A stretch of DNA of 64,000 nucleotides from an uncultured Prevotellaceae bacterium (GCA_937916085.1 CALGGO010000090.1:70254-134253), one strand, 5' to 3'; positions 1 through 8,254 are shown, counted from the first letter of the stretch. Translations and numbers: made by a program. Notes: a model not told the origin generated them from the sequence alone.

Positions 1-126
1 GCTATAGATGGTGGGATGCTCTGGAGCTGTGATAGCCCATGAAGTTGTGCTTATACACACCATCATCAGGCACATCACCAGTACCCAATTAAGCTTAATT
101 GATTGTATTTTACTCTTTAAACTCAT
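1..126 (-). CDS. Partial exported protein (N-terminus only)
   Basis: An open frame runs off the left edge of the window, with 42 codons visible. It starts with ATG at 126-124 and reads MSLKSKIQSIKLNWVLVMCL, followed by a hydrophobic run ending TTSWA and then polar sequence. This looks like a type I signal peptide: a basic N-region with Lys residues, a hydrophobic core and a small-residue cleavage site. It is probably a periplasmic or secreted protein. No domain is visible, so no function is assigned. The start could also be a later Met within the hydrophobic core. Confidence 0.55.
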   Translation of the reverse strand, partial: MSLKSKIQSIKLNWVLVMCLMMVCISTTSWAITAPEHPTIYS

Positions 127-504
127 TACTCGTTTTAAGTCCTTCTTTTTCAGCAGGACTGCAAAGTTATATATAACAACGTAATAAACAATCAAAAATT
201 ACATTTTTTAGGTTTTTTTAGAACTCAAAGAAACTATTCAGCTAACGAAACAAGTGTCGTTCGTTTTTCGGGATCGGGGATCGGGGGCTGGAAATCGAGG
301 ATTGGTTATCTCTCCACTATTGCCTTGTCACCTTGTTCCTCGTTAGCTTGTTAGCTTCAAATGAAAATTGTTTGTAATTGTGGTTAATTGTTTGACAAAT
401 AAACACTAATTTTTGATAAATTAGGCTGCGCCTCAGAAAAATCCAAATAAATTTGGTTCTTCATTCGGCTTGCACTAATTTTGTAACATAAATCAAGACT
501 AACA
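127..504. other. Divergent intergenic region with repeat arms and a promoter
   Basis: No gene is seen here. The region holds a gatcgggg-type module (about 270-300), one right-hand arm of the gctgacaa repeat family at 318-356 (ccttgtcaccttgttcctcg), and a copy of the AATTGTTTGTAATTGT word at 364-395, which recurs near 41360 and 48895. A promoter-bearing repeat (411-483) follows and leads into the RNA methyltransferase gene. Confidence 0.6.
452..483 (+). promoter_or_regulatory. Bacteroidetes-type promoter
   Basis: A -33 TTTG at 452-455 and a -7 TAATTTTG at 476-483 are separated by 20 bp, which fits the Bacteroidetes sigma-ABfr consensus. The promoter sits 21 bp upstream of the methyltransferase ATG. 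It is the 3' part of a longer repeat (411-483) that also occurs upstream of rnr. Confidence 0.75.
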
Positions 505-1305
505 ATGGACACACTACGCATTTCAAGCACACAGAACCCGCGCATCAAGCACTTGATGGCGCTACGGCAGAAGGCACAGATGCGACGCAGTGAGCAACGC
601 ATCGTGGTTGAGGGAGCTCGAGAACTACGCCACTGCATCAATGCTGGCTTCAAAGTAGAGACAGTAATCTACTGCCCTGATATTTTCGACATCTCAACCC
701 TGCCCGTCACAGCATGTGAAGTCGTGGAAGTCACCTCACAAGTCTATGAGAAGATTGCCTATCGTGGCTCTACCGAAGGCGTGATGGCTATCGTTGAACC
801 ACGACAAATGACGCTCAGCGACATCATTCTCGGTGACAAGCCGCTAATTGTGGTGCTTGAGGGAGTTGAGAAACCTGGTAACATTGGTGCCGTGCTGCGC
901 AGTGCCGATGCCGCCCATGCCACTGCAGTCATCGTGTGCGACCCGTTGACCGACCTCTACAACCCCAACCTCATCCGCAGCTCCATCGGCGCCATCTTCA
1001 CCGTGCCATGCGTGGCGTGCTCCAGCGATGAATGCATCAGTTTCCTTAAAGAAAACAATATCAACATCCTCACTGCCCAACTCCAAGACAGCGAGCCTTA
1101 CTACAACACCCCTATGCAGGGTCCCACAGCCATCGTCATGGGCACCGAGGCGACAGGACTCACCAATGCCTGGCGCGAAGCCGCCACAGCCCATATCCGC
1201 ATCCCCATGCAGGGGCAGCTCGATTCCCTCAACGTCTCAGTCTCCACAGCCATCCTCCTCTTCGAAGCCGTAAGACAAAGAGTCACATCAATGCAGAATG
1301 CATAA
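505..1305 (+). CDS. TrmH/SpoU family RNA 2'-O-methyltransferase
   Basis: Predicted SAM-dependent 2'-O-ribose methyltransferase acting on rRNA or tRNA. The 266 residues match the usual SpoU layout. An N-terminal substrate-binding domain (about 1-95) starts with STQNPRIKHLMALRQKAQMR. It is followed by the trefoil-knot SPOUT domain with VLEGVEKPGNIGAVLRSADA (motif 1, with its Asn and Arg), IVMGTEATGL (motif 2) and DSLNVSVSTAILLFE (motif 3). All three knot motifs are intact, so the protein should be active. The sequence does not settle whether it is an RlmB-like or TsnR-like enzyme, so no symbol is given. It is transcribed alone from the promoter at 452-483. A run of atgcana heptamers follows the stop codon at 1292-1320. 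Confidence 0.9.
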   Translation: MDTLRISSTQNPRIKHLMALRQKAQMRRSEQRIVVEGARELRHCINAGFKVETVIYCPDIFDISTLPVTACEVVEVTSQVYEKIAYRGSTEGVMAIVEPRQMTLSDIILGDKPLIVVLEGVEKPGNIGAVLRSADAAHATAVIVCDPLTDLYNPNLIRSSIGAIFTVPCVACSSDECISFLKENNINILTAQLQDSEPYYNTPMQGPTAIVMGTEATGLTNAWREAATAHIRIPMQGQLDSLNVSVSTAILLFEAVRQRVTSMQNA

Positions 1306-1487
1306 TGCACAATGCAAAATTTCTAAACAACTAATTTCACGAATTAAAACTAAGACCTCAATAGATTAATCTGTTGTTAAATCCCAATTAATTTGTTTTT
1401 TAAATAAACGGTGTCAATTGTTGGAGATCATCACTAGCCGAAGCAAGCTCAAAGCTTTGCAAGCGTGAGCATTTTAATCAAAATAAA

Positions 1488-1519
1488 TTTGGTTTTTCTC
1501 TCGGTTTGCACTAATTTTG
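1488..1519 (+). promoter_or_regulatory. Bacteroidetes-type promoter
   Basis: TTTG at 1488-1491, a 20 bp spacer and TAATTTTG at 1512-1519. The flanking text (aaataaatttggttttt, then ctcggtttgcac) resembles the promoters at 452-483 and 26991-27021. The LRR protein ATG is 33 bp downstream. Confidence 0.75.
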
Positions 1520-1552
1520 TAGGTTAAAACAAAAAACGCGACATCATTTGAG

Positions 1553-2716
1553 ATGAAATATCTATTTACATTATTAATATCAACTATCTTAGGCTTAGCC
1601 GCTTGGGCGGGGGATTTTGTGAGTGGGGGCATTGTTTATAGCTTCACTGGCAATTACCGCGAAGTGGCTGTGAGCCAGAATATTGTTGACGGCATCAATG
1701 CTTATGAGGGCATATATATCATTCCGAGCGTGGTGAACTTTGAAGGCGAGAACTACACTGTCACCGCCATTGCCGAAGGTGCTTTTGCCCACTCAAAGGT
1801 GACTGAGGTTGTTATCCCCAACACTGTGACACGCATCGATGAGGGTGCTTTTGCCTTTGCCACCGAGTTGACCGACGTGACGCTGCCCCTTGACTTGGCA
1901 GAGATCCCCGACCACTGCTTCACTGGCACCAGCCTCGTAAATGTCGTCATTCCCGAGGGCGTGAAAGATCTAGGCGAAGGCGCGTTCCAGGACTGCGTGA
2001 TGCTCCACACCGTGATGCTGCCGTCATCGTTGAAGTTTATCGATGACTATGCCTTTGACGGCTGCCACAACCTCTACGAAATCTACTGCGCCGCCACCGA
2101 AGCGCCAATAACCCTGGGCGACAACACTTTCGGAGGGATACAGAACGTGGATCTAGTCGTAGCCGATGACGAGACCATCGACTCTTACGGCGACGACACA
2201 GCGTGGGGCAACGACACCACCTTCACGCTGTTCCCCAATGAGGACTTCTACCCCACTATGGAGTTTGACGGCGAGCCATTCAATCAAGACTGGCAACGCA
2301 TCACCCTGGGCAACAACCTCGCCTACAAAATCTATGACGAGAACGACGAACTGGTAGCTGTCACCTCGGCAAGCCATTTCTATCTCCCTGCATTGGACCA
2401 TGATGCCGATTACACCATAGTACCCACCACGCTGATGTTTGACAGCGACCCATTCACCGTGACTGTGGATAAGACCACAGGCATCGAGCAGTTCATTGAT
2501 GACGCATTCCCTGCCGAGCCTGAGCCTATCATTGTAGCTCACTTTGGCACAATATATATCTACGCCGACACCTACATGAAGTGGACTAGCGTTTGGGACA
2601 TGAGCGGCCGCCTCTATTACCAACGCATCTCCAGCGACGCGCAAGTCATCGACCTGCCTCGCAACAGGGTGTATATCGTGAAAGTGGGGAATTTTGTCAA
2701 GAAAATATTTGTGTAA
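1553..2716 (+). CDS. Secreted BspA-like leucine-rich repeat protein with C-terminal sorting-like domain
   Basis: A 387-residue exported protein. A signal peptide (MKYLFTLLISTILGLAAWAG) is followed at about 60-185 by LRR_5/BspA-type repeats such as AIAEGAFAHSKVTEVVIPNT and DEGAFAFATELTDVTLPLDL, and then by a beta-rich region. The last 60 residues (VWDMSGRLYYQRI, then LPRNRVYIVKVGNFVKKIFV) have the pattern of a Bacteroidetes type IX-like C-terminal domain: D-xxGR, a short strand, an L-P-x-x-x-Y-I-V-K-V strand and a basic end. BspA-like proteins are usually surface adhesins or binding proteins, and no enzyme motif is visible. It is monocistronic from the promoter at 1488-1519. The same terminal pattern recurs in the protein at 62180-62770. 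Confidence 0.85.
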   Translation: MKYLFTLLISTILGLAAWAGDFVSGGIVYSFTGNYREVAVSQNIVDGINAYEGIYIIPSVVNFEGENYTVTAIAEGAFAHSKVTEVVIPNTVTRIDEGAFAFATELTDVTLPLDLAEIPDHCFTGTSLVNVVIPEGVKDLGEGAFQDCVMLHTVMLPSSLKFIDDYAFDGCHNLYEIYCAATEAPITLGDNTFGGIQNVDLVVADDETIDSYGDDTAWGNDTTFTLFPNEDFYPTMEFDGEPFNQDWQRITLGNNLAYKIYDENDELVAVTSASHFYLPALDHDADYTIVPTTLMFDSDPFTVTVDKTTGIEQFIDDAFPAEPEPIIVAHFGTIYIYADTYMKWTSVWDMSGRLYYQRISSDAQVIDLPRNRVYIVKVGNFVKKIFV

Positions 2717-2731
2717 GTGGAGAGTGAATGG

Positions 2732-2829
2732 AGCTAACAAGCAGACAAGGAACAAGCAGACAAGGCAATGGTATTTGTCGCAACACTACACTTGCCTTGT
2801 CAGCTCGTCAGCCCGTTCGCTCGTCAGCT
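2732..2829. repeat. Inverted octamer-repeat element
   Basis: The left arm (2732-2770) is built of agctaacaag, cagacaagg and aacaagc words. The right arm (2791-2829) is its approximate reverse complement (cttgccttgtcagctcgtca and onward). The arms are separated by about 20 bp and could fold into a long imperfect hairpin between the LRR gene and tadA. It belongs to the family found throughout the window. Confidence 0.75.
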
Positions 2830-2849
2830 AAAAACGATAAAACGATTTA

Positions 2850-3287
2850 ATGAACGACGACGAGAGATTCATGCAGATGGCGCTTAATGAGGCACTGGAG
2901 GCTCAGAAGCGTGACGAGGTGCCGATTGGTGCCGTGATAGTGAGTCAGGGACGTGTGATAGCCCGAGGCCACAACCTCACCGAGACGCTCACCGATGTCA
3001 CCGCTCATGCCGAGATGCAAGCCATCACAGCAGCGCAAGGCACTCTAGGCGGGAAATATCTCAAGGACTGCACGCTCTATGTCACCGTTGAGCCATGCCT
3101 GATGTGCGCCGGCGCCCTCGCCTGGAGCCAGATTTCTCGCATCGTCTATGGCGCGCCCGACGAAAAACGTGGCTACCATTGCTCATGCGACAACCCTTTC
3201 CACAAGAAGACAACAGTGACAGCAGGAGTGCTTGAAGAACAATGCTCCAAACTGATGACCGAGTTTTTCAAGAAAAAACGAAAGTAA
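2850..3287 (+). CDS. tadA: tRNA-specific adenosine deaminase
   Basis: Deaminates A34 to inosine in the tRNA-Arg(ACG) wobble position; zinc-dependent and cytoplasmic. The 145 residues are the normal length. The zinc and catalytic motifs are complete: HAEM (zinc His and proton-shuttle Glu) near residue 53, then PCLMCAGA with the two zinc Cys. The N-terminus FMQMALNEALEAQKRDEVPIG is typical of the family. It sits alone between two repeat blocks, with the ATG just after the right arm of the repeat at 2791-2829. Confidence 0.93.
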   Translation: MNDDERFMQMALNEALEAQKRDEVPIGAVIVSQGRVIARGHNLTETLTDVTAHAEMQAITAAQGTLGGKYLKDCTLYVTVEPCLMCAGALAWSQISRIVYGAPDEKRGYHCSCDNPFHKKTTVTAGVLEEQCSKLMTEFFKKKRK

Positions 3288-3302
3288 GAGCGCTGCGCGC
3301 AA

Positions 3303-3398
3303 GTTAGAGATTAGAGATTAGAGGTTAGAGATGAGAGAAGACACCGTTAATATTGTCTAGATTTTCTAGAACTTCTAGAATTTCTAGAATTTCCAGAA
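3303..3398. repeat. Two short-period tandem repeats
   Basis: 3303-3338 is a heptamer run of gattaga/ggttaga words. 3356-3398 is a nonamer run of ttctagaac/ttctagaat, itself locally palindromic. The nonamer family recurs at 23599-23620 and 42632-42682. No gene is present between tadA and the esterase at 3430. Confidence 0.7.
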
Positions 3399-3429
3399 AA
3401 GAAACAACGATAAACGAAACAACAATAAA

Positions 3430-4329
3430 ATGAAAGCATTCTTTAAACTACAAATTATCCTTGCGATAGCGGCGATGTGCTTTGTGACTGGCAATGCACA
3501 GAAAGTGACTCCACCAGTTCCCGAGATCTATGACCAGGCTATCGCTCATGCCGAGAAGAAACTTGGCGTGGTAGATACCATTGAAGTGATGAGCGACAAA
3601 ATGGGAAGAACCATAAAAAACACTGTGGTGCTGCCAGCACAATATTCTCAAAAAGAATATAAATACCAGTCATTCCCAGTGATTTACCTCCTGCACGGAG
3701 CTTGGGGCAGCTATCGCGACTGGCCCAAGAAGGCCGACCTGCGTTCGCTCGCCTCGCAGTACAGCATCATCTTCGTGTGTCCCGACGGTCAGGACAGCTG
3801 GTATTTTGACTCTCCTATTGACCCATCTTTCCAGTTTGAGACATATATCACCCAAGAGCTGCGCAGTTATATCGAATCACATTACCGCACCCTCAACCAC
3901 CCAAAATACCGTGCCATCACTGGACTTAGCATGGGAGGCCACGGCGCTCTGTGGCTCGCTTGGCGTCATCCCTATATCTACGGCTCCTGTGGCAGCATGA
4001 GCGGAGGGGTGGACATCTACAACTTCCCCAACAAATGGAAAATCAACGAGCGACTTGGCGACTATGAGGCCAATAAAGACGTGTGGCGCGAGCACTCGGT
4101 GATGAACTTGGTGTCTTCCCTTGAGCCAGGTCAGAACATCATCATCGACGACGGCAACAAAGACATCTTCATCAACGAGAACAACGCCCTCCACGAAGCT
4201 CTCGACAAACAAGGCATTCCACACGACTACATCGTAAGGCCTGGTGCTCACAATTGGAACTATTGGGTTAATGCCCTCGAATATCAAGTCCTGTTCTTCC
4301 ACAAAGCGTTCAACAGCGGAGTTAAATAA
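3430..4329 (+). CDS. Secreted esterase (esterase D / antigen 85-like fold), copy 1
   Basis: A predicted exported serine esterase of 299 residues, with a signal peptide (MKAFFKLQIILAIAAMCFVTGNAQ). The core is an alpha/beta hydrolase of the putative esterase family. VIYLLHGAWG gives the oxyanion region, GLSMGGHGALWLAWRHP carries the nucleophile Ser in GxSxG, IIDDGNKDIF the acid region, and RPGAHNWNYW the catalytic His. The natural substrate is unknown; relatives include carbohydrate acetyl- and feruloyl-esterases. The next gene is a close paralogue 50 bp away, which suggests tandem duplication and co-transcription. Confidence 0.87.
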   Translation: MKAFFKLQIILAIAAMCFVTGNAQKVTPPVPEIYDQAIAHAEKKLGVVDTIEVMSDKMGRTIKNTVVLPAQYSQKEYKYQSFPVIYLLHGAWGSYRDWPKKADLRSLASQYSIIFVCPDGQDSWYFDSPIDPSFQFETYITQELRSYIESHYRTLNHPKYRAITGLSMGGHGALWLAWRHPYIYGSCGSMSGGVDIYNFPNKWKINERLGDYEANKDVWREHSVMNLVSSLEPGQNIIIDDGNKDIFINENNALHEALDKQGIPHDYIVRPGAHNWNYWVNALEYQVLFFHKAFNSGVK

Positions 4330-4379
4330 GTTCTCAGTTTTCAGAGTTATCCACACCTATTATATATAATTTATATATA

Positions 4380-5321
4380 ATGAAACTATCTTCTGTCAAA
4401 ATATCGGTTTGCATAGCGCTCTTTGCCATGTGTTGCGTTAGCTGCAAGGCAAATAACAGCAGTTCGCAGGTATCGGAGCCAAAAGTGAAAACCACTAAAA
4501 AGGCGCAAAAAACTGCCGCCAGTCAACCAAAGACGCTCAACAGCCAGCAGTTGCAGGTCATTGAGGTGAAAAGCGACAAGATGGGACGCAATATTTCTAA
4601 TCTTGTTATTCTTCCAGAAGAGTATTTTGAAGATTCCACCTCGTCGTTTCCAGTGATTTATTTGCTGCATGGCTATAGCGACAACTACATGGCATGGCAA
4701 AATCATGTGGACCTAATAAAACATGCCAACAAGTTTGGCTTCATTATCGTGTGCCCCGACGGACAGGACAGCTGGTACTTCGACTCTCCTATCGACCCGA
4801 CTTTCCAGTTTGAGACTTACATAACTCAAGAATTAAGAAACTATATTGAGAACAACTACCGCACCATCAACGACCGTGAGCACCGTGCCATCACTGGTCT
4901 TAGCATGGGTGGGCACGGCGCACTGTGGCTCGCCTGGCGTCACCCTGACATCTACGCCATGTGCGGCAGCATGAGTGGAGGCGTTGATATCACCACCATC
5001 AAAGACCACTACAAAATTGACAAGCGACTAGGCAAGTATGCGACTAACGAAGCGGTGTGGAAGAGCCACTCGGTGATAAACTTGGTGCCAACGCTTAAAA
5101 ATGACCTTTTCATTATCATTGACGAAGGCACTAGCGACATCTTTATTAAGGATAACCGAAACTTGCACGCCGCCTTGAAGGAGCGCAAAATCAAGCACGA
5201 ATACAACGAGCGTCCCGGACGCCACTCTTGGGACTTCTGGCTCAAATCGCTCCAGACTCAACTCACCTCATTCCTCGTTCACATTCGTAATAATGACATC
5301 ACAGATTGTAAAAATAAGTAA
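4380..5321 (+). CDS. Lipoprotein esterase (esterase D / antigen 85-like fold), copy 2
   Basis: A 313-residue paralogue of the upstream esterase. The N-terminus differs: ICIALFAMCCVSCKANN has a lipobox-like end, so this copy is probably lipid-anchored after Cys, with a Ser/Lys-rich linker of about 35 residues. The catalytic core is conserved: VIYLLHGYSD, GLSMGGHGALWLAWRHPD, IIDEGTSDIF and RPGRHSWDFW. A stretch of about 30 residues around CPDGQDSWYFDSPIDP is identical to copy 1 except at one position, while the ends are diverged. It is followed 26 bp later by the asparaginase gene, so the three genes may form an operon. Confidence 0.87.
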   Translation: MKLSSVKISVCIALFAMCCVSCKANNSSSQVSEPKVKTTKKAQKTAASQPKTLNSQQLQVIEVKSDKMGRNISNLVILPEEYFEDSTSSFPVIYLLHGYSDNYMAWQNHVDLIKHANKFGFIIVCPDGQDSWYFDSPIDPTFQFETYITQELRNYIENNYRTINDREHRAITGLSMGGHGALWLAWRHPDIYAMCGSMSGGVDITTIKDHYKIDKRLGKYATNEAVWKSHSVINLVPTLKNDLFIIIDEGTSDIFIKDNRNLHAALKERKIKHEYNERPGRHSWDFWLKSLQTQLTSFLVHIRNNDITDCKNK

Positions 5322-5347
5322 ATAAACTTTCTATTACTATATCAACT

Positions 5348-6397
5348 ATGAGCAAAAACAACTCCAAGCCTCGAATTCTGATTATATATACTGGTGGCAC
5401 CATTGGCATGATTGAAGACCCTGTGAGCAAAGTCCTCAAGCCGTTTGACTTCAGCCACCTAATCGATAATGTGCCTAAAATCAAGAAGCTCGACTTTGAG
5501 ATAGGCAACATACAATTTGACCCGCCCATCGACAGCAGCAACATGAACCCGTCGCACTGGAGCAAGATTGCTAAAGAGGTGGAGGCAAACTACGACAACT
5601 ACGACGGCTTCGTAGTGCTGCATGGCACCGACACGATGGCTTACACTGCTTCAGCACTGAGTTTTATGCTTGAAAACCTCGACAAGCCAGTGATTATAAC
5701 AGGTTCGCAGTTACCCATTGGCGAGGTGCGAACCGATGGCGAGGAGAATCTGCTCACTGCCCTCCAAATTGCCGCCGCCCGCAACTCCCACGGCGACGCG
5801 ATGATTAACGAGGTTGCCATCCTCTTCGAGAACCATCTGCTTAGGGGAAACCGTAGCACAAAGGTCAGCGCCGACAACTTCAACGCCTTTATGAGCAACA
5901 ACTATCCCGAGCTCGCCCATATCGGTCTTGACATTAATTATCATGAGAAAGTTCTTTACCAGTCAGACCATAATCGTCCGCTTATCGTTCATGACACGAT
6001 GGACACTAACGTGATATTCATCGTTCTGCATCCCGGCCTAACTAAGGAGATGCTTGAATACCAGCTTAACACCCCATCGGTGAAAGGCATAGTGCTCAAG
6101 ACCTACGGCGCCGGCAACAGCCCTAGCGATGAATGGTTCACCAAGCCTATATCAGAAGCTATTGAACGAGGCATTGTTATTCTTAACGTGACCCAATGCG
6201 TCAATGGATCGGTCAACAGCAGCCTATACGACACAGGAAACACGCTGGCAAAAGCCGGGGTCATCAGCGGCAACGACATCACCAGCGAGGCCGCCATCAC
6301 CAAGATGATGTACCTCTTTGGTAAAGGCATGACCACTAATCAAGTGAAGAAATACCTGCAACGTGACATCTGTGGAGAAATGACGGTAAATAATTGA
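5348..6397 (+). CDS. ansA: Type I L-asparaginase
   Basis: Hydrolyses L-asparagine to aspartate and ammonia. At 349 residues with no signal peptide it fits the cytoplasmic type I enzyme. IIYTGGTIGM carries the first catalytic Thr, and HGTDTMAYTASAL carries the second Thr-Asp pair. The Lys-containing region (ITGSQLPIGEVRTDG) and the C-terminal VLKTYGAGN motif are also present. It lies 26 bp after the lipoprotein esterase and is likely co-transcribed with it, although no functional link is obvious. An inverted repeat element follows. Confidence 0.9.
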   Translation: MSKNNSKPRILIIYTGGTIGMIEDPVSKVLKPFDFSHLIDNVPKIKKLDFEIGNIQFDPPIDSSNMNPSHWSKIAKEVEANYDNYDGFVVLHGTDTMAYTASALSFMLENLDKPVIITGSQLPIGEVRTDGEENLLTALQIAAARNSHGDAMINEVAILFENHLLRGNRSTKVSADNFNAFMSNNYPELAHIGLDINYHEKVLYQSDHNRPLIVHDTMDTNVIFIVLHPGLTKEMLEYQLNTPSVKGIVLKTYGAGNSPSDEWFTKPISEAIERGIVILNVTQCVNGSVNSSLYDTGNTLAKAGVISGNDITSEAAITKMMYLFGKGMTTNQVKKYLQRDICGEMTVNN

Positions 6398-6413
6398 TTA
6401 GAGTGGAGATGGT

Positions 6414-6563
6414 GAGCTGACAAGCTGACAAGGAACAAGCCAACAAGGCAATGGGTTGTGCCGCTCGCGTTGCTAGCTAGTTAGCCGTTTCACTAGTTTC
6501 CCGATCCCCGATAAACGATTTACACTTGTCTCGTCAGCTGGTTAGCTCGTTCGCTCGTCAGCT
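6414..6563. repeat. Composite inverted repeat element
   Basis: The left arm (6414-6453) is made of gctgacaa, ggaacaagc and caacaaggc words. The middle contains the gcgttgctagctagttagc and cccgatccccgataaacg modules. The right arm (6525-6563) is cttgtctcgtcagctggtta and similar. The same three-part order (arm, gatcgggg/actagcgag core, complementary arm) recurs at 38534-38734. The right arm overlaps an upstream reading-frame extension of the next gene, so that extension should not be taken as coding. Confidence 0.7.
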
Positions 6564-6597
6564 AAACAACAATAAACAAATAACGATAAACGATACT

Positions 6598-6942
6598 ATG
6601 CTAGCAAGATTAATCTTATCAACTGTTGCTGTTCTTATCACGGCATTTCTTATGGACAGTGTCAAGATCACGCCCTGGTGGGTCGCCACCGTAGTGGCTG
6701 TGGTGCTTGGAGCTATCAACACCTTTATCAAACCAGTAATCAAGTTGTTGTCTATTCCAGTGAATATTGTCACCCTTGGACTATTCTCTTTCGTTATCAA
6801 TGGTCTGATGGTTCTGCTCTGTGCAAAAATCATTGGCGAGCAATATTTCCATGTAGAAAGTTTATGGGCGGCCATTCTCTTCAGCATCATCCTAGCAATA
6901 GTCAACTGGGTTATTCACAAGATGTTTGACCCAGAAAAGTAA
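6598..6942 (+). CDS. Small integral membrane protein, phage holin family 4-like
   Basis: A 114-residue inner-membrane protein with four predicted hydrophobic segments: LILSTVAVLITAFLMD, WVATVVAVVLGAINTFI, IVTLGLFSFVINGLMVLL and WAAILFSIILAIVNWVI. The NTFIKPVIKLLSIPVNIVTL loop is typical of the Phage_holin_4_2/YvlD family. Despite the name, this family is chromosomal and probably not lytic; its role is unclear. I chose the ATG at 6598, directly before the first membrane segment. The 24 codons upstream are repeat DNA. Confidence 0.8.
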   Translation: MLARLILSTVAVLITAFLMDSVKITPWWVATVVAVVLGAINTFIKPVIKLLSIPVNIVTLGLFSFVINGLMVLLCAKIIGEQYFHVESLWAAILFSIILAIVNWVIHKMFDPEK

Positions 6943-6943
6943 C

Positions 6944-7025
6944 CAGCAGACAAGCTGACAAGAAACGAGCTGACAAGGCAAGTGTAATAAACTATTGCCT
7001 TGTCAGTTCGTTATTCGTTTGCTGT
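6944..7025. repeat. Inverted octamer-repeat element between convergent genes
   Basis: The left arm (6944-6981, agcagacaagctgacaagaa and onward) and the right arm (6994-7025, attgccttgtcagttcgtta) are complementary and begin right at the stop codon of the membrane protein. Its position between convergent genes suggests it may serve as a bidirectional terminator (inference). Confidence 0.65.
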
Positions 7026-7032
7026 TCTGTTT

Positions 7033-7662
7033 TTATTCGCTCTTGAACTTCAACGAGTTACGCTCGGCGCTCTCGATGCGCTTGTTGCGCCAGCAGCTGC
7101 GGCACAATGCCACATATCGGTCGTCGCCGCCAATCTCCACCTGATTGCCATCGGTAACGATGTTGCCTTGGGCATCAATGCGGGCGTTGATGCTGGTCTT
7201 GCGACCACAGGCACAGGTCGATTTAATCTCCTCTATCGAGTCGGCAATCTCAAATAATCGGCGTGAGCCGTCAAAAAGGTGAGACTGGAAGTCGGTGCGT
7301 AACCCGTAGCACACCACATTAGTGCCATAGTCATCCACGATGCGTGCCAGTTGGTCGATTTGCTCCTCCGAGAGAAACTGCGCCTCATCAATAAGAATCC
7401 AATCCTTGACCACGAGACTGCTCTCATAAAGCTCGCTCACATAGTCATAGATATTCATCTCGCGATAAATCCAACTGCACTCACGCTCGATGCCGATGCG
7501 GGAGCGTATCACGTTCTCCTTTTCACGGTTGTCGATAATGGGTTTCATGCACAAGTACTTGAGCCCTCGCTCCTCGAAGTTATAGGCTTGAGTGAGCAGC
7601 AGTGCCGTCTTTGCCGACCCCATAGTTCCGTATTTGAAATATAACTTTCCTCGTCCGTTCAT
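7033..7662 (-). CDS. tdk: Thymidine kinase (type II)
   Basis: Phosphorylates thymidine to dTMP in the salvage pathway; cytoplasmic tetramer in relatives. The 209 residues from the ATG at 7662 match the normal length of about 200. GTMGSAKT is the P-loop, with Ala in place of the common Gly. ILIDEAQFL is the Walker B/lasso region. CACGRKTS and LCRSCW supply the four zinc Cys. The frame stays open upstream for 64 codons, but a -7 box at 7671-7678 lies inside that stretch, which supports the start at 7662. Confidence 0.92.
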   Translation of the reverse strand: MNGRGKLYFKYGTMGSAKTALLLTQAYNFEERGLKYLCMKPIIDNREKENVIRSRIGIERECSWIYREMNIYDYVSELYESSLVVKDWILIDEAQFLSEEQIDQLARIVDDYGTNVVCYGLRTDFQSHLFDGSRRLFEIADSIEEIKSTCACGRKTSINARIDAQGNIVTDGNQVEIGGDDRYVALCRSCWRNKRIESAERNSLKFKSE

Positions 7663-7670
7663 AGCAACCG

Positions 7671-7678
7671 CAAAGTTA
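7671..7678 (-). promoter_or_regulatory. -7 promoter box for tdk
   Basis: On the minus strand this reads TAACTTTG and ends only 8 bp before the tdk ATG, so the transcript would be leaderless or nearly so. No good -33 TTTG is seen at the expected distance, so this is a -7 match only. Confidence 0.5.
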
Positions 7679-7814
7679 GATAATAATACCTCAATAGCTA
7701 CGCTAAAAACCGAAAAGTTATTAACAATGTCACAATCTTCACGACAAACATTACCCCAAATAATATTTTTCAGAAAAAACTTTTTAAAAAAACGAATATT
7801 ACAGAAAATATCCA

Positions 7815-7822
7815 TAATTTTG
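7815..7822 (+). promoter_or_regulatory. -7 promoter box for the His/Cys-rich protein
   Basis: TAATTTTG ends 10 bp before the ATG at 7833. The upstream AT-rich tract has no clear TTTG. A very short 5' leader is implied. Confidence 0.5.
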
Positions 7823-7832
7823 CACCCGAGAA

Positions 7833-8186
7833 ATGAATTTACGCCAAAAGACATACACTTGGCTATTGCTAGCGATACTGCTGTCGATGCAAGCCATAAA
7901 TGCTGTTCACATCCATGAACCGCAAACGCTTCATGCCAGCGATGATTATTGTGAGATGTGCGCTCACCATGTCAAGCACTATAGTCACATTAGCGCTGGA
8001 GATTATCACATGCATCCTTGTCTTTTGTGCCAAATCAATAGCAGTTATCAGTTCACTTTACATTCCACACCATTATGGACTATACAACAAAGTGTAACCA
8101 CAATTGACTGCCCTCTAACTATCTCATTGCCTGCCATTACACCCAACCACAGGCAATCACGAGCTCCACCAGTGATTTTGATATAA
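7833..8186 (+). CDS. Small exported His/Cys-rich protein, putative metal binder
   Basis: A 117-residue protein with a hydrophobic N-terminal signal (YTWLLLAILLSMQAINA). The mature N-terminus is rich in potential metal ligands: VHIHEP, DDYCEMCAHHVKHYSHIS and DYHMHPCLLCQ, giving two CxxC pairs and a cluster of His. The remainder is unremarkable. It lies 68 bp upstream of a TonB-dependent receptor in the same direction, and similar small proteins commonly precede this receptor type in Bacteroidetes (recollection, not checked). I infer a role as a periplasmic metal-binding partner of the receptor. Zn or Cu is plausible, but the sequence does not identify the metal. Confidence 0.65.
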   Translation: MNLRQKTYTWLLLAILLSMQAINAVHIHEPQTLHASDDYCEMCAHHVKHYSHISAGDYHMHPCLLCQINSSYQFTLHSTPLWTIQQSVTTIDCPLTISLPAITPNHRQSRAPPVILI

Positions 8187-8254
8187 TTCTTCTAGCATCT
8201 TCTTGAGAAGATTTAATCACATTTTATATTATATCAAATCACTTAAAAAAACAA

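Noticed and set aside
2153..2755. 200-codon minus-strand frame over the LRR gene
   Set aside because: It overlaps the conserved C-terminal sorting-like region of the LRR protein and its start lies in repeat DNA. No homology is visible.
6598..6942. Prophage holin
   Set aside because: There are no lysin, spanin or phage structural genes nearby. The family is a common chromosomal membrane protein despite its name.
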